Shown here: positions 45,854-54,099 of the stretch, one piece after another
Layout of the letters: each line of letters opens with the position of its first letter
Position numbering within the stretch: the first letter of the stretch is position 1
Assembly: GCF_011764445.1 (NCBI RefSeq)
Contig: NZ_BLPG01000001.1
Coordinates: 9,477,316-9,541,315 of the forward strand
Source: Phytohabitans rumicis
Lineage (GTDB): Bacteria; Actinomycetota; Actinomycetes; Mycobacteriales; Micromonosporaceae
DNA length: 64,000 bases
Direction of reading: 5' to 3'
The notes under the pieces: generated by a model
What the model was told of the DNA's origin: nothing
Databases searched by the model: none
The model's input: the letters and a program-made list of their open reading frames with translations, nothing else
Made by a program: the position numbers and the translations under genes

Positions 45854-46837
45854 ATGGAGACAACGGAACGGAACGCCGACCTCGTGCTCGAAGGCGGCGG
45901 GGTCAAGGGCATCGGCCTGGTGGGCGCGGTGTCGGCGCTGTACGAGGCCGGATACCGCTTCGGCAGGCCCGGCCGGGTGGCCGGCACCTCGGCGGGGTCC
46001 ATCGTGGGCGCACTGGTGGCCGCCGGCATGCCGGTGTCGCAGATGGTCGACGTCATGCGCGACCTCGACTACCGCCGTTTCCAGGACGGGCCGCCGTTCG
46101 GCGCGCTCGGGCGGGGGCTCTCGCTGCTCACCCAGCTCGGCCGCTACCGGGGCGACCACCTGCGCGGGTGGATCGCCGCGCAGCTGGCCAGCCTGGGGGT
46201 GCGCACGTTCGGCGACCTTCGGCTGCGCGATCCCGGCAGCGACCTGCCGCCCGAGCAGCAGTACGGGCTGGTGGTCATCGTGTCGGACGCCACGAACGGG
46301 CGGATGGTGCGCCTGCCGTGGGACTACGCGCGGTACGGCCTGGATCCCGACGAGCAGCCGGTGGCCGACGCGGTACGCGCCTCGTCGTCGATCCCGTTCT
46401 TCTTCCGGCCGTACCGGCTCCGGCTGCCGCGCGGGGGCAAGACGGCGATCTGCACCGACGGCGGGATGCTGTCCAACTACCCGATCAACATCTTCGACCG
46501 CGCCGAGGGGACGCCGCGCTGGCCCACGTTCGGCGTCAAGCTGTCGGCCAGGCCACCGGACGGCCTGTGGGACAGCACATGGGCGCCGGTACGCGGTCCG
46601 ATCGGCTTGGGCAAGGCGCTGATGGCGACCATGATGAACGCGCACGACCGCCTCTACCTCGACGACCCGGCGGTCTGCGCACGCACGATGTTCGTGCCCA
46701 CCGACGGCGTGCGGTCCACCGACTTCGACCTCTCCGAGAGCATCCGCGAGAAGCTGTACGCTCAGGGGCGGGCGGCCGCCAACGACTTCCTCACGACGTG
46801 GGATTTCGAGGGCTATCTGCGCAAGTGGCGCCGGTGA
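45854..46837 (+). CDS. Patatin-like phospholipase
   Basis: The 327-residue protein has the patatin oxyanion loop GGGVKG near 14-19, the nucleophile Ser46 in GTSAG and the catalytic Asp202 in TDGGML, followed by SNYPINIFDR. There is no signal peptide, so it should cleave acyl chains from membrane lipids on the inner face. GAGGGGG precedes the ATG. It lies 76 bases after the sigma-partner gene in the same direction, and I consider it part of the same unit. Patatins are frequent membrane-damaging effectors. Confidence 0.9.
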   Translation: METTERNADLVLEGGGVKGIGLVGAVSALYEAGYRFGRPGRVAGTSAGSIVGALVAAGMPVSQMVDVMRDLDYRRFQDGPPFGALGRGLSLLTQLGRYRGDHLRGWIAAQLASLGVRTFGDLRLRDPGSDLPPEQQYGLVVIVSDATNGRMVRLPWDYARYGLDPDEQPVADAVRASSSIPFFFRPYRLRLPRGGKTAICTDGGMLSNYPINIFDRAEGTPRWPTFGVKLSARPPDGLWDSTWAPVRGPIGLGKALMATMMNAHDRLYLDDPAVCARTMFVPTDGVRSTDFDLSESIREKLYAQGRAAANDFLTTWDFEGYLRKWRR

Positions 46838-46888
46838 CTGCGCGGCCGTTCAATGGTGAGCCTGTGGTCAGGTAGCTACGCCATACTT

Positions 46889-47413
46889 ATGGCCATGCGT
46901 CGATTGATGGTTGTTCTGTTTGCCGCCGTCGTGGCGGTCGTCGTCGCTCCGGCTCCGGCTCGGGCCGCGACCGGCGGCGGGTGGGTGCCGGCGCCGTCCG
47001 CGCCGGTCGACGTGCCGGCGGGCGTGTTGTGCGACTTCCCGATGCACAGCGAGCCGCTCGTCGACGAGGTACGCACCCGGGTACTGGCCACCCATCCGGA
47101 CGGCTCGCCGAAGCGGCAGGCGTTCGTGGGTGACCTCGTCGTACGGGTCACGAACACGGCGACCGGTGCCTACGTGGACGTGAACGCGAGCGGCAGCGGA
47201 CTGGTGGTGGTCCAGCCGGGCGGCACGCCGACCAGGAACTCCACCTGGTACGCCGTAGGCCCCGCCGGGTTCGGCTTCCGGGAGGGCGGCGGCGACCACC
47301 CGCGCGGGATGTGGGTCTTCGACGGCGTCTACACGGTCGCGTTCGACGCCAACTCCTACAAGAGGGTGACGATCTACCACGGTTCCGAACGGAACATCTG
47401 CACCGAACTGTGA
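46889..47413 (+). CDS. Secreted hypothetical protein, about 174 aa
   Basis: A short signal peptide (MRRLMVVLFAAVVAVVVAPAPARA) precedes a small beta-rich domain with two Cys (LCDFPMHSE near the start, NICTEL at the end) that probably form a disulfide. In-frame ATGs at 46889 and 46895 are both possible starts. The sequence resembles actinomycete secreted proteins of unknown function. Its stop overlaps the GTG of a MerR fragment. Confidence 0.7.
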   Translation: MAMRRLMVVLFAAVVAVVVAPAPARAATGGGWVPAPSAPVDVPAGVLCDFPMHSEPLVDEVRTRVLATHPDGSPKRQAFVGDLVVRVTNTATGAYVDVNASGSGLVVVQPGGTPTRNSTWYAVGPAGFGFREGGGDHPRGMWVFDGVYTVAFDANSYKRVTIYHGSERNICTEL

Positions 47414-47508
47414 AGCGCTTATCCCTCACGTCGCGAACCGTCCGCACGCTGCATCACTATGACGAGATTGGCCTCCTGCGGCCGTCCACGCGGACCGCGG
47501 CTGGGTGA
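47410..47508 (+). pseudogene. MerR-family regulator N-terminal relic
   Basis: Thirty-two codons read SRTVRTLHHYDEIGLLRPS and then TAAG. This is the MerR recognition helix region (SVRTLHHYDEIGLLRP is standard). A stop follows where YR and the rest of the protein should begin. The effector domain is absent. It is a non-functional remnant. Confidence 0.7.
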
Positions 47509-47522
47509 CCGCGCTGCTGCGT

Positions 47523-47697
47523 TCACGGTTCGGCTAGTTCGACGGCTATCTGCTGTCTCTGCGCTGCGCCGATTTGCTCGAGGATTGCATGTGCCCGGGC
47601 GAGCTGGGTTTGGGCGTTTGTCGTATCTTGCTGGAAGACGATCAGACCAGCGAACCACCTTCGATGCTTGGCAAGCTGAGCCTTTCGTAGGAGGTGC
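47523..47697 (-). other. Unassigned leftward coding fragment
   Basis: The minus strand reads a coherent helical peptide (RRWFAGLIVFQQDTTNAQ, then ARAHAILEQIGAAQRQQIAVELAEP and stop). No start codon lies before the FAD-oxidase gene ends. It could be the C-terminus of a lost gene. I do not recognise the family. Confidence 0.25.
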
Positions 47698-49023
47698 TCA
47701 GGCGATGACGAAGCTGGGGTGCAACAGTCCGGCGGGGTCGTACTTACGGGCCAGCTGCAGCAATCGGTCACGACGCTCGGCGTCGAACAGTGCTGCGGCG
47801 GTGCGTTGGTCGGGTCGTCCGAAAGTGAAGTTCGGCGAGCTGCCTACGGCGCTCCCGGACCAGCTGGCCAACAGTTCATCCTGCAGCGCCCGCGCACTTG
47901 CCGCGTTCGACTTGGTTGTCGGGGCTACCACACACAGCAGGTACATCGCCTCGCGGTGGCTGACTGCGTTCGGCACCCTCGGCGGAGTGGACAGCGCCCC
48001 ACCGAGATGACGAACCGAAATGATGGAGCGAACCGACCGGCCTGGCGCCGACGCGGCGATGGCGTCGCGGAGGCGTTCCTCGTCGATCGCCCGCAACAAG
48101 ACGTTGTCGCCGACATACGCATGCGGCTGATCCGGTTCGCTGAAGACGGTGTCGGACCGCCGGTACGGGATCTCCTGCAAACCGTCGTACGCAGGTTTCA
48201 ACGCCCGCAACGGGGCCACCAACTCGTCTGCCTCCGCAGCCGAACCCAGGTAGGCGATCTGGACATGGGCCATGTGCCGCTTAGAAACTTCAAGCGTGGT
48301 CATCGCCGAGGTCATCTCCGAGGGCATTGTCGCCGTCCAATGCAACCAGGTTGAGACCACGTCCGGCGTCTCGCCCAGGTCGAACATCAGACCGCCCCCG
48401 ACCAGCCTGGCGACCGGCATCAAAGCCATCTCCAGCGCGGTCACGATGCCGAAGCTCCCGCCACCGCCGCGGAGCGCCCAGAACAGGTCCGGCTCCTCGT
48501 GTTCCGAAACCGTCAGCAGGGAGCCGTCGACGGTGACCAACTCCAAGCGCGTGACATGGTCCGCGGCGAAGCCGTAGCGACGAGCCATCAGCCCGATGCC
48601 GCCGCCGAGCGTGTAGGAGACAGCGCCGACACCGGGCATGCTCCCAGACAGCGGTGCCAGATCGTAGCGTGCGGCGGCCTCGATCACGTCGCGCCACCGC
48701 GCTCCAGCGCCCACCCATGCGGTGCCGGCACCGGGGTCGACATCGACGCTGTCCATCCTTCGCGTCGACACCAATACACCTTCACCGGCGAGCGGGTTGG
48801 CGAGTCCATGTCCGGTGGCCTGGACCGCGATCGGCATACATGACTCCGCGGCGTGCCGGACGGCCGCCACGACGTCGCCGGCAGCCCGTGCCGCCACCAC
48901 GTGGGCTGGCTGATGTCGCTCCCGCAACTGGAAGCCGGCACGGTGCTCGTCGTACTCGGCAGACCCTGGGCGGTACGCCACCGGTGATTCGGCGTCGGTC
49001 GTGTTGGCACTCAACGCGGGCAC
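47698..49023 (-). CDS. FAD-linked oxidase (berberine-bridge type)
   Basis: The 441-residue protein has a PCMH-type FAD-binding domain with the covalent-flavin His context (VQATGHGLAN), GGGIGLMARRYG and RGGGGSFGIVTALE. The C-terminal BBE segment ends YDPAGLLHPSFVIA. These enzymes oxidise sugars, alkaloids or polyketide intermediates. There is no signal peptide. It stands alone on its strand. Confidence 0.9.
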   Translation of the reverse strand: MPALSANTTDAESPVAYRPGSAEYDEHRAGFQLRERHQPAHVVAARAAGDVVAAVRHAAESCMPIAVQATGHGLANPLAGEGVLVSTRRMDSVDVDPGAGTAWVGAGARWRDVIEAAARYDLAPLSGSMPGVGAVSYTLGGGIGLMARRYGFAADHVTRLELVTVDGSLLTVSEHEEPDLFWALRGGGGSFGIVTALEMALMPVARLVGGGLMFDLGETPDVVSTWLHWTATMPSEMTSAMTTLEVSKRHMAHVQIAYLGSAAEADELVAPLRALKPAYDGLQEIPYRRSDTVFSEPDQPHAYVGDNVLLRAIDEERLRDAIAASAPGRSVRSIISVRHLGGALSTPPRVPNAVSHREAMYLLCVVAPTTKSNAASARALQDELLASWSGSAVGSSPNFTFGRPDQRTAAALFDAERRDRLLQLARKYDPAGLLHPSFVIA

Positions 49024-49649
49024 CTTTCTGGATCGGGGGTGCGTGCGCGGCGACGATAGCCAGGGGGTACGACATTCCGCGAATAGCCGCTGGTCCGAGT
49101 GCTAACTAGGTTGCGGAACCCGCAGCGCTCAGTGGACAAGGGACAGGTCAGGCGGCAAACTCGTTCCAGGTGTGCAGGTCTGGACCCTCGGCAGGTCGTC
49201 GAATGGGGACGTCGGTCCGACAGGTGCCAGCGGCCATGAAAGCAGTTTCTCGCTCCCTGTGTCTGGCGACTCGGCTTCACTGTCCTTCAATGAGGTGCTT
49301 GTTGCCGCGCAGAGGTTTCTACTGCTGGGGGTCAGTCAAATAGCTGTGGCCGCAGAGAGTTACCGCAAGTACGTCGCAAGGTCTGCGGCGCCGTAGAACC
49401 GAACCCGCCTTGCGGCCGAATCCTCGCTACTCATTGCCCTCCACCACTCACAAAATTTGATCCAGGCACCGTCGTTGAAGGTGGTGCCACGGAGAGAATG
49501 CTTTCGCGTCGGCCAATTGTCAATCTGGCCGGAGCGGGCGTTCCGCTCATCGGCAGTTCAGGATGCCCACTCAGCCTGACGGCGGCTACGACCGTGATGG
49601 CCCCGGCTGCTTAACAGACACGGCTGGCGCAGATACGGACGCGTCGCCG
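49024..49649. other. No supported gene; one weak small frame
   Basis: About 620 bases lie between the FAD oxidase start and a small leftward gene. A plus frame from GTG 49172 to 49396 (74 codons) ends in a coherent helix (FNEVLVAAQRFLLLGVSQIAV, then YRKYVARSAAP) but lacks a clear ribosome site. I mark it as doubtful. The side next to 49024 should contain the oxidase promoter. Confidence 0.3.
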
Positions 49650-49940
49650 TCACCTACCGAAGCGCCCGGTCGTGCGTTTGGACTCCCACCGGTCAAGCTG
49701 GTGGAGTGCGTGCTTGTTGTAGCCGATCTGATACATAGCTTCTTTGATTTGCGCCAGCGCAACTCCGGAGTCGGCGAAGTCCTGAAGCCGTTCCACGTAA
49801 AGCCGGCGGGACGTTGAGCCATCCTCCGTACGGTAGTGGGCCAGATATCCCTCGGCAAGGCTTAAGTAGGGGCCCGAGAATTGGGGCGTGGTGCGGCTCA
49901 GAGCACTGAGGTTCGTCGGCGAGATCGAGCGTGCACTCAA
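49650..49940 (-). CDS. Hypothetical protein, 96 aa
   Basis: This is a small soluble helical protein (YVERLQDFADSGVALAQIKEAMYQIGYNKHALHQLDRW) with a basic C-terminus. The sequence is internally coherent and uses normal codons. The longest frame begins with TTG and no strong ribosome site, so the start is uncertain. No family is recognised. Confidence 0.5.
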   Translation of the reverse strand: MSARSISPTNLSALSRTTPQFSGPYLSLAEGYLAHYRTEDGSTSRRLYVERLQDFADSGVALAQIKEAMYQIGYNKHALHQLDRWESKRTTGRFGR

Positions 49941-49946
49941 CTCGGC

Positions 49947-50215
49947 ATGACAGAGCGCCGTCAGCGGTGTCTAACGTGTGCTTCGCGCCGAGGGTATGCC
50001 GTCGCGCACGTTGGCTATGACGCTCCGGTGGAGCACTACACCTCAGGACAGCCAGCGAGGCCGCCACCCACATCGTCGCGGTCGCCGACTTCCCCGACGA
50101 CGAGACCGGCACGGCCTTCCTTCTGGCTCTAGGCGGGCAGGGCAACGTCCGGACAACGACGCTGCGCGCGTTCACCGCCGACCAGCTTGGGGAAATTATG
50201 AACAAACTCCCCTGA
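49947..50215 (+). pseudogene. Small gene or remnant with an apparent frameshift
   Basis: The last 58 codons (50042-50215) read as clean protein (ASEAATHIVAVADFPDDETG, then LRAFTADQLGEIMNKLP) but have no start codon in their own frame. ATG 49947 in another frame joins them if one base is restored near 50050, giving about 89 residues. No family is recognised. The 3' half is credible; the 5' half is not certain. Confidence 0.35.
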
Positions 50216-50266
50216 CGCCGACCCACGGCGCAGGATTCATGCGACGCACGCACTCACATCGGCAAA

Positions 50267-51166
50267 TTAGGATGGTTCGCCTGCGCGGTTCAGGCGCGTG
50301 ACGATGGATCGGAGCCAGGCTTGGCTCAGGGCTGGTTCGCCGTCGATCGACCGGGCTAACGCTCTGCGCCCTGCTGTGCTGCGGCCGTGGGCCACGATCG
50401 CCACCGCTTCGGCGAGGGCTTGGCGGGTCTTTTCGTCCCGATCGGGGCCGTCAGCCTCGGCCAGCCACCGTTCCGGCCGGTACGAGCGGGTCAGCTTGGT
50501 CTGGGTGTTGCCGAGGTAGGACCAGACCGTGGAGTCGAGGGACACGTTGACCACCGATCTGGCCGGCAGGCGGTCAGTCCAGTCTGCGTGCTGCTGCCAG
50601 CGGAACGTGTTCGGGCTGGTCTTGCGACGGCTGGTCACTCCCACGAACCGCAGCTTGCGTCGGATCACCGGCCACGTTTCCCGCTCCTGTTCGATCCAGG
50701 CGGCCAGCACCCCGAGCAGTTCGCCGAAGGTCGAGCCGGCGTCGACCACATCCACGAACGTGGCGGGGCGATCCCGCCGTGCCAGCAACGACGGAGCCAA
50801 ACCAAGTTCGCCGAGCACTCGACGTGCCGTCAGCTGCTCGCCGCCAGTCAGCGGGCGTCGACGCCACCGCCAGGATCCGACCCGCACCGCGGGGCGTTGG
50901 AACGAGAACGGTAGGCGGAACGTCTGCGGCCCAGACACATCGTCTGCCAGCGCGCCGCTGAGCAGGTCGAACATTGAGTCCAGCGAACGACCTACGAAGA
51001 ACAGGTCACCGTCGTCGCTGCGAGCGAGCACCTTGCCCGCACAACCAACAAGATCATCAAGGAACCACAGATCCGGCCGTACCGTATCGGCCAGCAACGA
51101 GCCCAGCTGAGCAGGCGTCACAAGATCCCATCGGTACGGAACGCCGGCCCCCACAGGCTCCCTCAC
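50267..51166 (-). CDS. Hypothetical protein with a possible phosphoribosyltransferase-like fold
   Basis: The 299-residue protein contains PDLWFLDDLVGCAGKVLARS and LFFVGRSLDSMFDLL near the N-terminus. A later FVDVVDAGSTFGELLGVL segment has the acidic-acidic-x-x-(S/T)GxT flavour of a PRPP loop. That suggests, weakly, a PRTase-type fold. A conserved-looking C-terminal region (DSTVWSYLGN, LTRSYRPERWL) follows. The start is probably GTG 51166. There is no operon partner and the function is unknown. Confidence 0.65.
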   Translation of the reverse strand: MREPVGAGVPYRWDLVTPAQLGSLLADTVRPDLWFLDDLVGCAGKVLARSDDGDLFFVGRSLDSMFDLLSGALADDVSGPQTFRLPFSFQRPAVRVGSWRWRRRPLTGGEQLTARRVLGELGLAPSLLARRDRPATFVDVVDAGSTFGELLGVLAAWIEQERETWPVIRRKLRFVGVTSRRKTSPNTFRWQQHADWTDRLPARSVVNVSLDSTVWSYLGNTQTKLTRSYRPERWLAEADGPDRDEKTRQALAEAVAIVAHGRSTAGRRALARSIDGEPALSQAWLRSIVTRLNRAGEPS

Positions 51167-51316
51167 GCCAAGATTGTGTCAACCCCGGACCCCATCTGCA
51201 TCGCCAGAGCAGCTCAGGCGCGCATCGCTCATGCTCCTGTTGGACAAGTCCTGGCAGCAGAGGTATGCGCGAGGCTTCGTTAGGGCGGTCCATGCGATGG
51301 AGCAGACGGGGGTTTA

Positions 51317-51469
51317 ATGCCCTCGGCATTGCTGCATGTCGAGGTAGCCGACGCCGCGTGGATCGAACACATCAATGAAGGCATGCAGTGGGGCAGCGTG
51401 GCCTTCGCGGTAGTGGAGAGGTACAACGACTGCCTACCGTTCACCTTCCAGACGACAGCCGAGGGCTGA
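51317..51469 (+). CDS. Small hypothetical protein, 50 aa
   Basis: ATG 51317 follows GGGGG with four bases of spacing. The 50-residue product (MPSALLHVEVADAAWIEH and CLPFTFQTTAEG at its ends) is acidic, without Arg-rich shadow composition, and stops at TGA. It resembles small DUF397-like actinomycete proteins in size only. No family is claimed. Confidence 0.4.
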   Translation: MPSALLHVEVADAAWIEHINEGMQWGSVAFAVVERYNDCLPFTFQTTAEG

Positions 51470-51594
51470 CACGCGACACTAGCCGCGACGCGTGAATGCT
51501 TCCGAGTAGACGTACTGGGTTTCAGCACTTGAGTGACCGCCGGGTCGGGCGGCAGGTCAGTGCCTCCTGGTTCAAATCGGGTTGAGTGGCTATC

Positions 51595-52116
51595 TCAAGA
51601 TGAGCGTCGCGGAGTTGACAGGTGGTGGTCTGATCTGCCGTCTGTATCGGTGGCCGGGTAGAGACGAGGTCCGTCGATTCCGAGTTCATTTCGTGCCGCC
51701 TCCATGAACTCGGCACGGTACTCCTTTTGCCTGGCTGATGATCCACCTGTCGATGATGTCGCCAAGGTGTGAAGGGTCGACGTGTATTTGTGCGCGACCG
51801 AAGCCAAGCGGAAGCTGCAGACCAGTTCAAGCAGCTTCTTGGAGAGCCACAAGGCATTCAGAAGATCGTGCAGGGGCGTGTCATCGGACGAGGCACGATT
51901 CATTCGATCGCCCGCAACCTGCTCTACTCGCTGAGCGGCGTCAAGAAAGTTTACGATTGCCTCCTTGCGCTCGGCCCGAGCCGCTGCCGCGCGTTGGTCG
52001 GCGTGTCGTCTGGACTCTCCTCGGGTTGCGAGGTACTGGCCTGTCAGCGTTCCCGCGGTTCCCAGCGCCACTCCAACAAGGGGCAGGATTACCGCACCGA
52101 CCGTAACTCCATCCAT
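51595..52116 (-). CDS. Membrane-anchored hypothetical protein
   Basis: From ATG 52116 the 173-residue product has one N-terminal membrane helix (VTVGAVILPLVGVALGTAGTLTGQYLA within residues 4-31). A basic turn and a long helical cytoplasmic domain (RAERKEAIVNFLDAAQRVEQV) follow. The frame is open to 52179, but the residues before ATG 52116 are polar and unlike a membrane lead. The arrangement is common in actinomycete proteins of unknown role. Confidence 0.6.
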   Translation of the reverse strand: MDGVTVGAVILPLVGVALGTAGTLTGQYLATRGESRRHADQRAAAARAERKEAIVNFLDAAQRVEQVAGDRMNRASSDDTPLHDLLNALWLSKKLLELVCSFRLASVAHKYTSTLHTLATSSTGGSSARQKEYRAEFMEAARNELGIDGPRLYPATDTDGRSDHHLSTPRRSS

Positions 52117-52339
52117 GTCGACGATTCTCGACCAGATGCGGCCCGGACGGAACGTGCTGTCTTCGGCATGTTCGGTCATTCACCGTATGAGAAGGGACGT
52201 GAACGGCCGCGATCCTCGACTCTTGACCGTTTTGACGGTTAAGGGTGCATGATCTTGTGGAGGATGACGGCCGTTACGGCACTGTCGGGTTCACGGCTGA
52301 CGTTCTGGTTGATCAAGGATCTTCGCCTAGCGTCAGGAC

Positions 52340-52912
52340 ATGTCTGGTAGACGTTGGCTCAGGCGCTTGTTGCCCGCCAGCCTCGTGCTCATCTTGGCCG
52401 TCTTCCCCGCCAGCCGGGCAGCCGCCGCACCGTGCACCGGCGTCAACTGCTATCGGTACTACGCGGACATCACGATCACGGCATGGACGGATCCGTCAAT
52501 TCCGGTCTTCCCGGGCAGCACCCATTACTACACGGTGCGGGTGACCAACACCGGCTGGCGTACCGGCGGAGCCAGCGTGCCCACGCCAGGGCTCGGCCCC
52601 GACTCCGGCGACGTGTACGTCGTCTTCCAGCCCAGTTCGCCGGAGGAGTACCCGGTCGCCAGGGCCGACTACACCGGCTACGCCTTCACCGGCGCCCCGT
52701 TCCGTTGTTACGGCTACCTCGGCAACGGCCTGGTGTGCCACACCGAGAGCATCCCGAACGGCACGACCAGCCAGTTCACCGTCGCCTTCCAGGCTCCACG
52801 CACCGTAGGAAGCCACACCTTGACTACCTACGCCGACACCTACGGGTGGACCGAGTACGACGAGAACAACAACAGCCTGACCCTGACCTACCAGGTCGGC
52901 TACCTGGCCTGA
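52340..52912 (+). CDS. Secreted CARDB-like protein
   Basis: A signal peptide (RRWLRRLLPASLVLILAVFPASRAAAA) is followed by a beta-sandwich of about 155 residues. Its pattern (YTVRVTNTGWRTGGASV, then SHTLTTYADTYGWTEYDENNNS) matches CARDB/adhesion-type domains, and four Cys could form two disulfides. It is probably an extracellular or wall-associated adhesion or ligand-binding protein. It stands alone. Confidence 0.75.
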   Translation: MSGRRWLRRLLPASLVLILAVFPASRAAAAPCTGVNCYRYYADITITAWTDPSIPVFPGSTHYYTVRVTNTGWRTGGASVPTPGLGPDSGDVYVVFQPSSPEEYPVARADYTGYAFTGAPFRCYGYLGNGLVCHTESIPNGTTSQFTVAFQAPRTVGSHTLTTYADTYGWTEYDENNNSLTLTYQVGYLA

Positions 52913-52981
52913 CCCCACGACACGACACGCCGTCAGCGGCACGATAGTGCGCGGCAGCACGGACAGTAGCGTTCGCGGCGG

Positions 52982-53176
52982 TCAGCTACGCCGGGCGACC
53001 AACAATCCGGCGAGCGTCAAACCAAAACCGACCAGCACCAGCCATAGCATGTCGAAGACCGCCAACCCGACCAGGATCAGCACACCACCCGCGACGGACA
53101 AGCCGTACGCCTTGGGATTGCGACGCCACCCCGGTGGACGCCACCCACCACGTCGCTGCGGAGCCTGTTTCACCAC
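52982..53176 (-). CDS. Small membrane protein, 64 aa
   Basis: A GTG start is preceded by GGGGAGG with seven bases of spacing. A basic N-terminus (QAPQRRGGWRPPGWRR) leads into two closely spaced hydrophobic helices (LSVAGGVLILVGLAVF and LWLVLVGFGLTLAGLLV) and a short basic end. The function is unknown. Confidence 0.65.
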   Translation of the reverse strand: MVKQAPQRRGGWRPPGWRRNPKAYGLSVAGGVLILVGLAVFDMLWLVLVGFGLTLAGLLVARRS

Positions 53177-53496
53177 GGGCGATCCTCCCCGTCATCTGCG
53201 CGGCAACTTTGACCGACCAGGTCATTCGATCAGCAAACTAAACCGCCGCCAACCGCCGACTCGACATTCTGCCAAGCCGGACGCGCGAACTTCGGCACGA
53301 CCGGGCGTTGAGGCACAGCGGGTAGACGTACGGACCGGCGACGGACGCGTCGGCGGCCTGCGTGTCCGGATCGCGGCGTGACCGGATGCTGTCGGGGTCT
53401 GCTCCACGGTCTTGTTTGGCGGCGTGGTCGGCATCCGCAAACACGGCCACGCCGTCCTATCTCGCCGTCCTGTCTTGCCGATGAGCGGTCGCGCGA
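53177..53496. other. No supported gene
   Basis: About 320 bases lie between the small membrane gene and the VOC gene. Open frames here have the Arg/Pro-rich composition of GC-rich non-coding frames and no start signals. I see nothing else in it. Confidence 0.4.
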
Positions 53497-53880
53497 TCAG
53501 CCGTCGTCGCGGCAGAGGCAGAACGGGTGGCCGGCCGGGTCGAAGAGCACCCGGATATTGTCCTGCGGCTGGTGGGTGGCGATCGAGGCTCCGAGGGCGA
53601 CGGCCTCGGCGACGGCGGAGTCGAGGTCTGCGACCTGGAAGTCGAAGTGCATCATCGGGCGCTGCTGCCCGTCGACTGGTGGCCACACGGGGGCCTGGTA
53701 ACCGGTCGCCTGTTGGAACACGACATAGATGGACCCCTCGGGAGCGGCGAGGACCGTCGTGCCCGGCCCCTCGTGACCGATGGGCCACCCGAGCAGCTCG
53801 GAGTAGAACCTCGCCAACGCGCCGGGGTCAGGCGCCTCGATAGCGGTTCCCCACCACATGCCGTTCGTTCGAGATCGCAC
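53497..53880 (-). CDS. VOC-family (glyoxalase/bleomycin-resistance-like) protein
   Basis: The protein of about 127 residues has the paired beta-alpha-beta-beta-beta modules of the VOC superfamily. Visible elements are TAIEAPDPGALARFYSELLGW, MMHFDFQVADLDSAVAEAVALGA and a final DPAGHPFCL. I prefer the GTG at 53880, because GGGAGGAG lies six bases upstream. It may bind a metal and act on a small molecule; the substrate is unknown. Confidence 0.85.
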   Translation of the reverse strand: MRSRTNGMWWGTAIEAPDPGALARFYSELLGWPIGHEGPGTTVLAAPEGSIYVVFQQATGYQAPVWPPVDGQQRPMMHFDFQVADLDSAVAEAVALGASIATHQPQDNIRVLFDPAGHPFCLCRDDG

Positions 53881-54099
53881 CCGCGCTCCTCCCAAGGGGT
53901 GGTCATTACCCGGTCATGTCGGCACCCTAGAACTCATTGCGGACGTTGTACTTCCGGAATCGATTCCCGCTAACGATCGTCGCGCTGCACCGCACCGCGC
54001 CTGCGGCTACCGGGACACCCGCCCGTGCCGCGACCAGGGCGCGGGCTGTCGCTCCGGCTAGTGCGGTGTCCACTGACGTTCAGACCTTCTGTACGAGCG

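Noticed and set aside
51569-51578. GGTTCAAATC, resembling a tRNA T-loop
   Set aside because: The flanking bases do not form a T-stem, and no acceptor, D or anticodon arms are present nearby.
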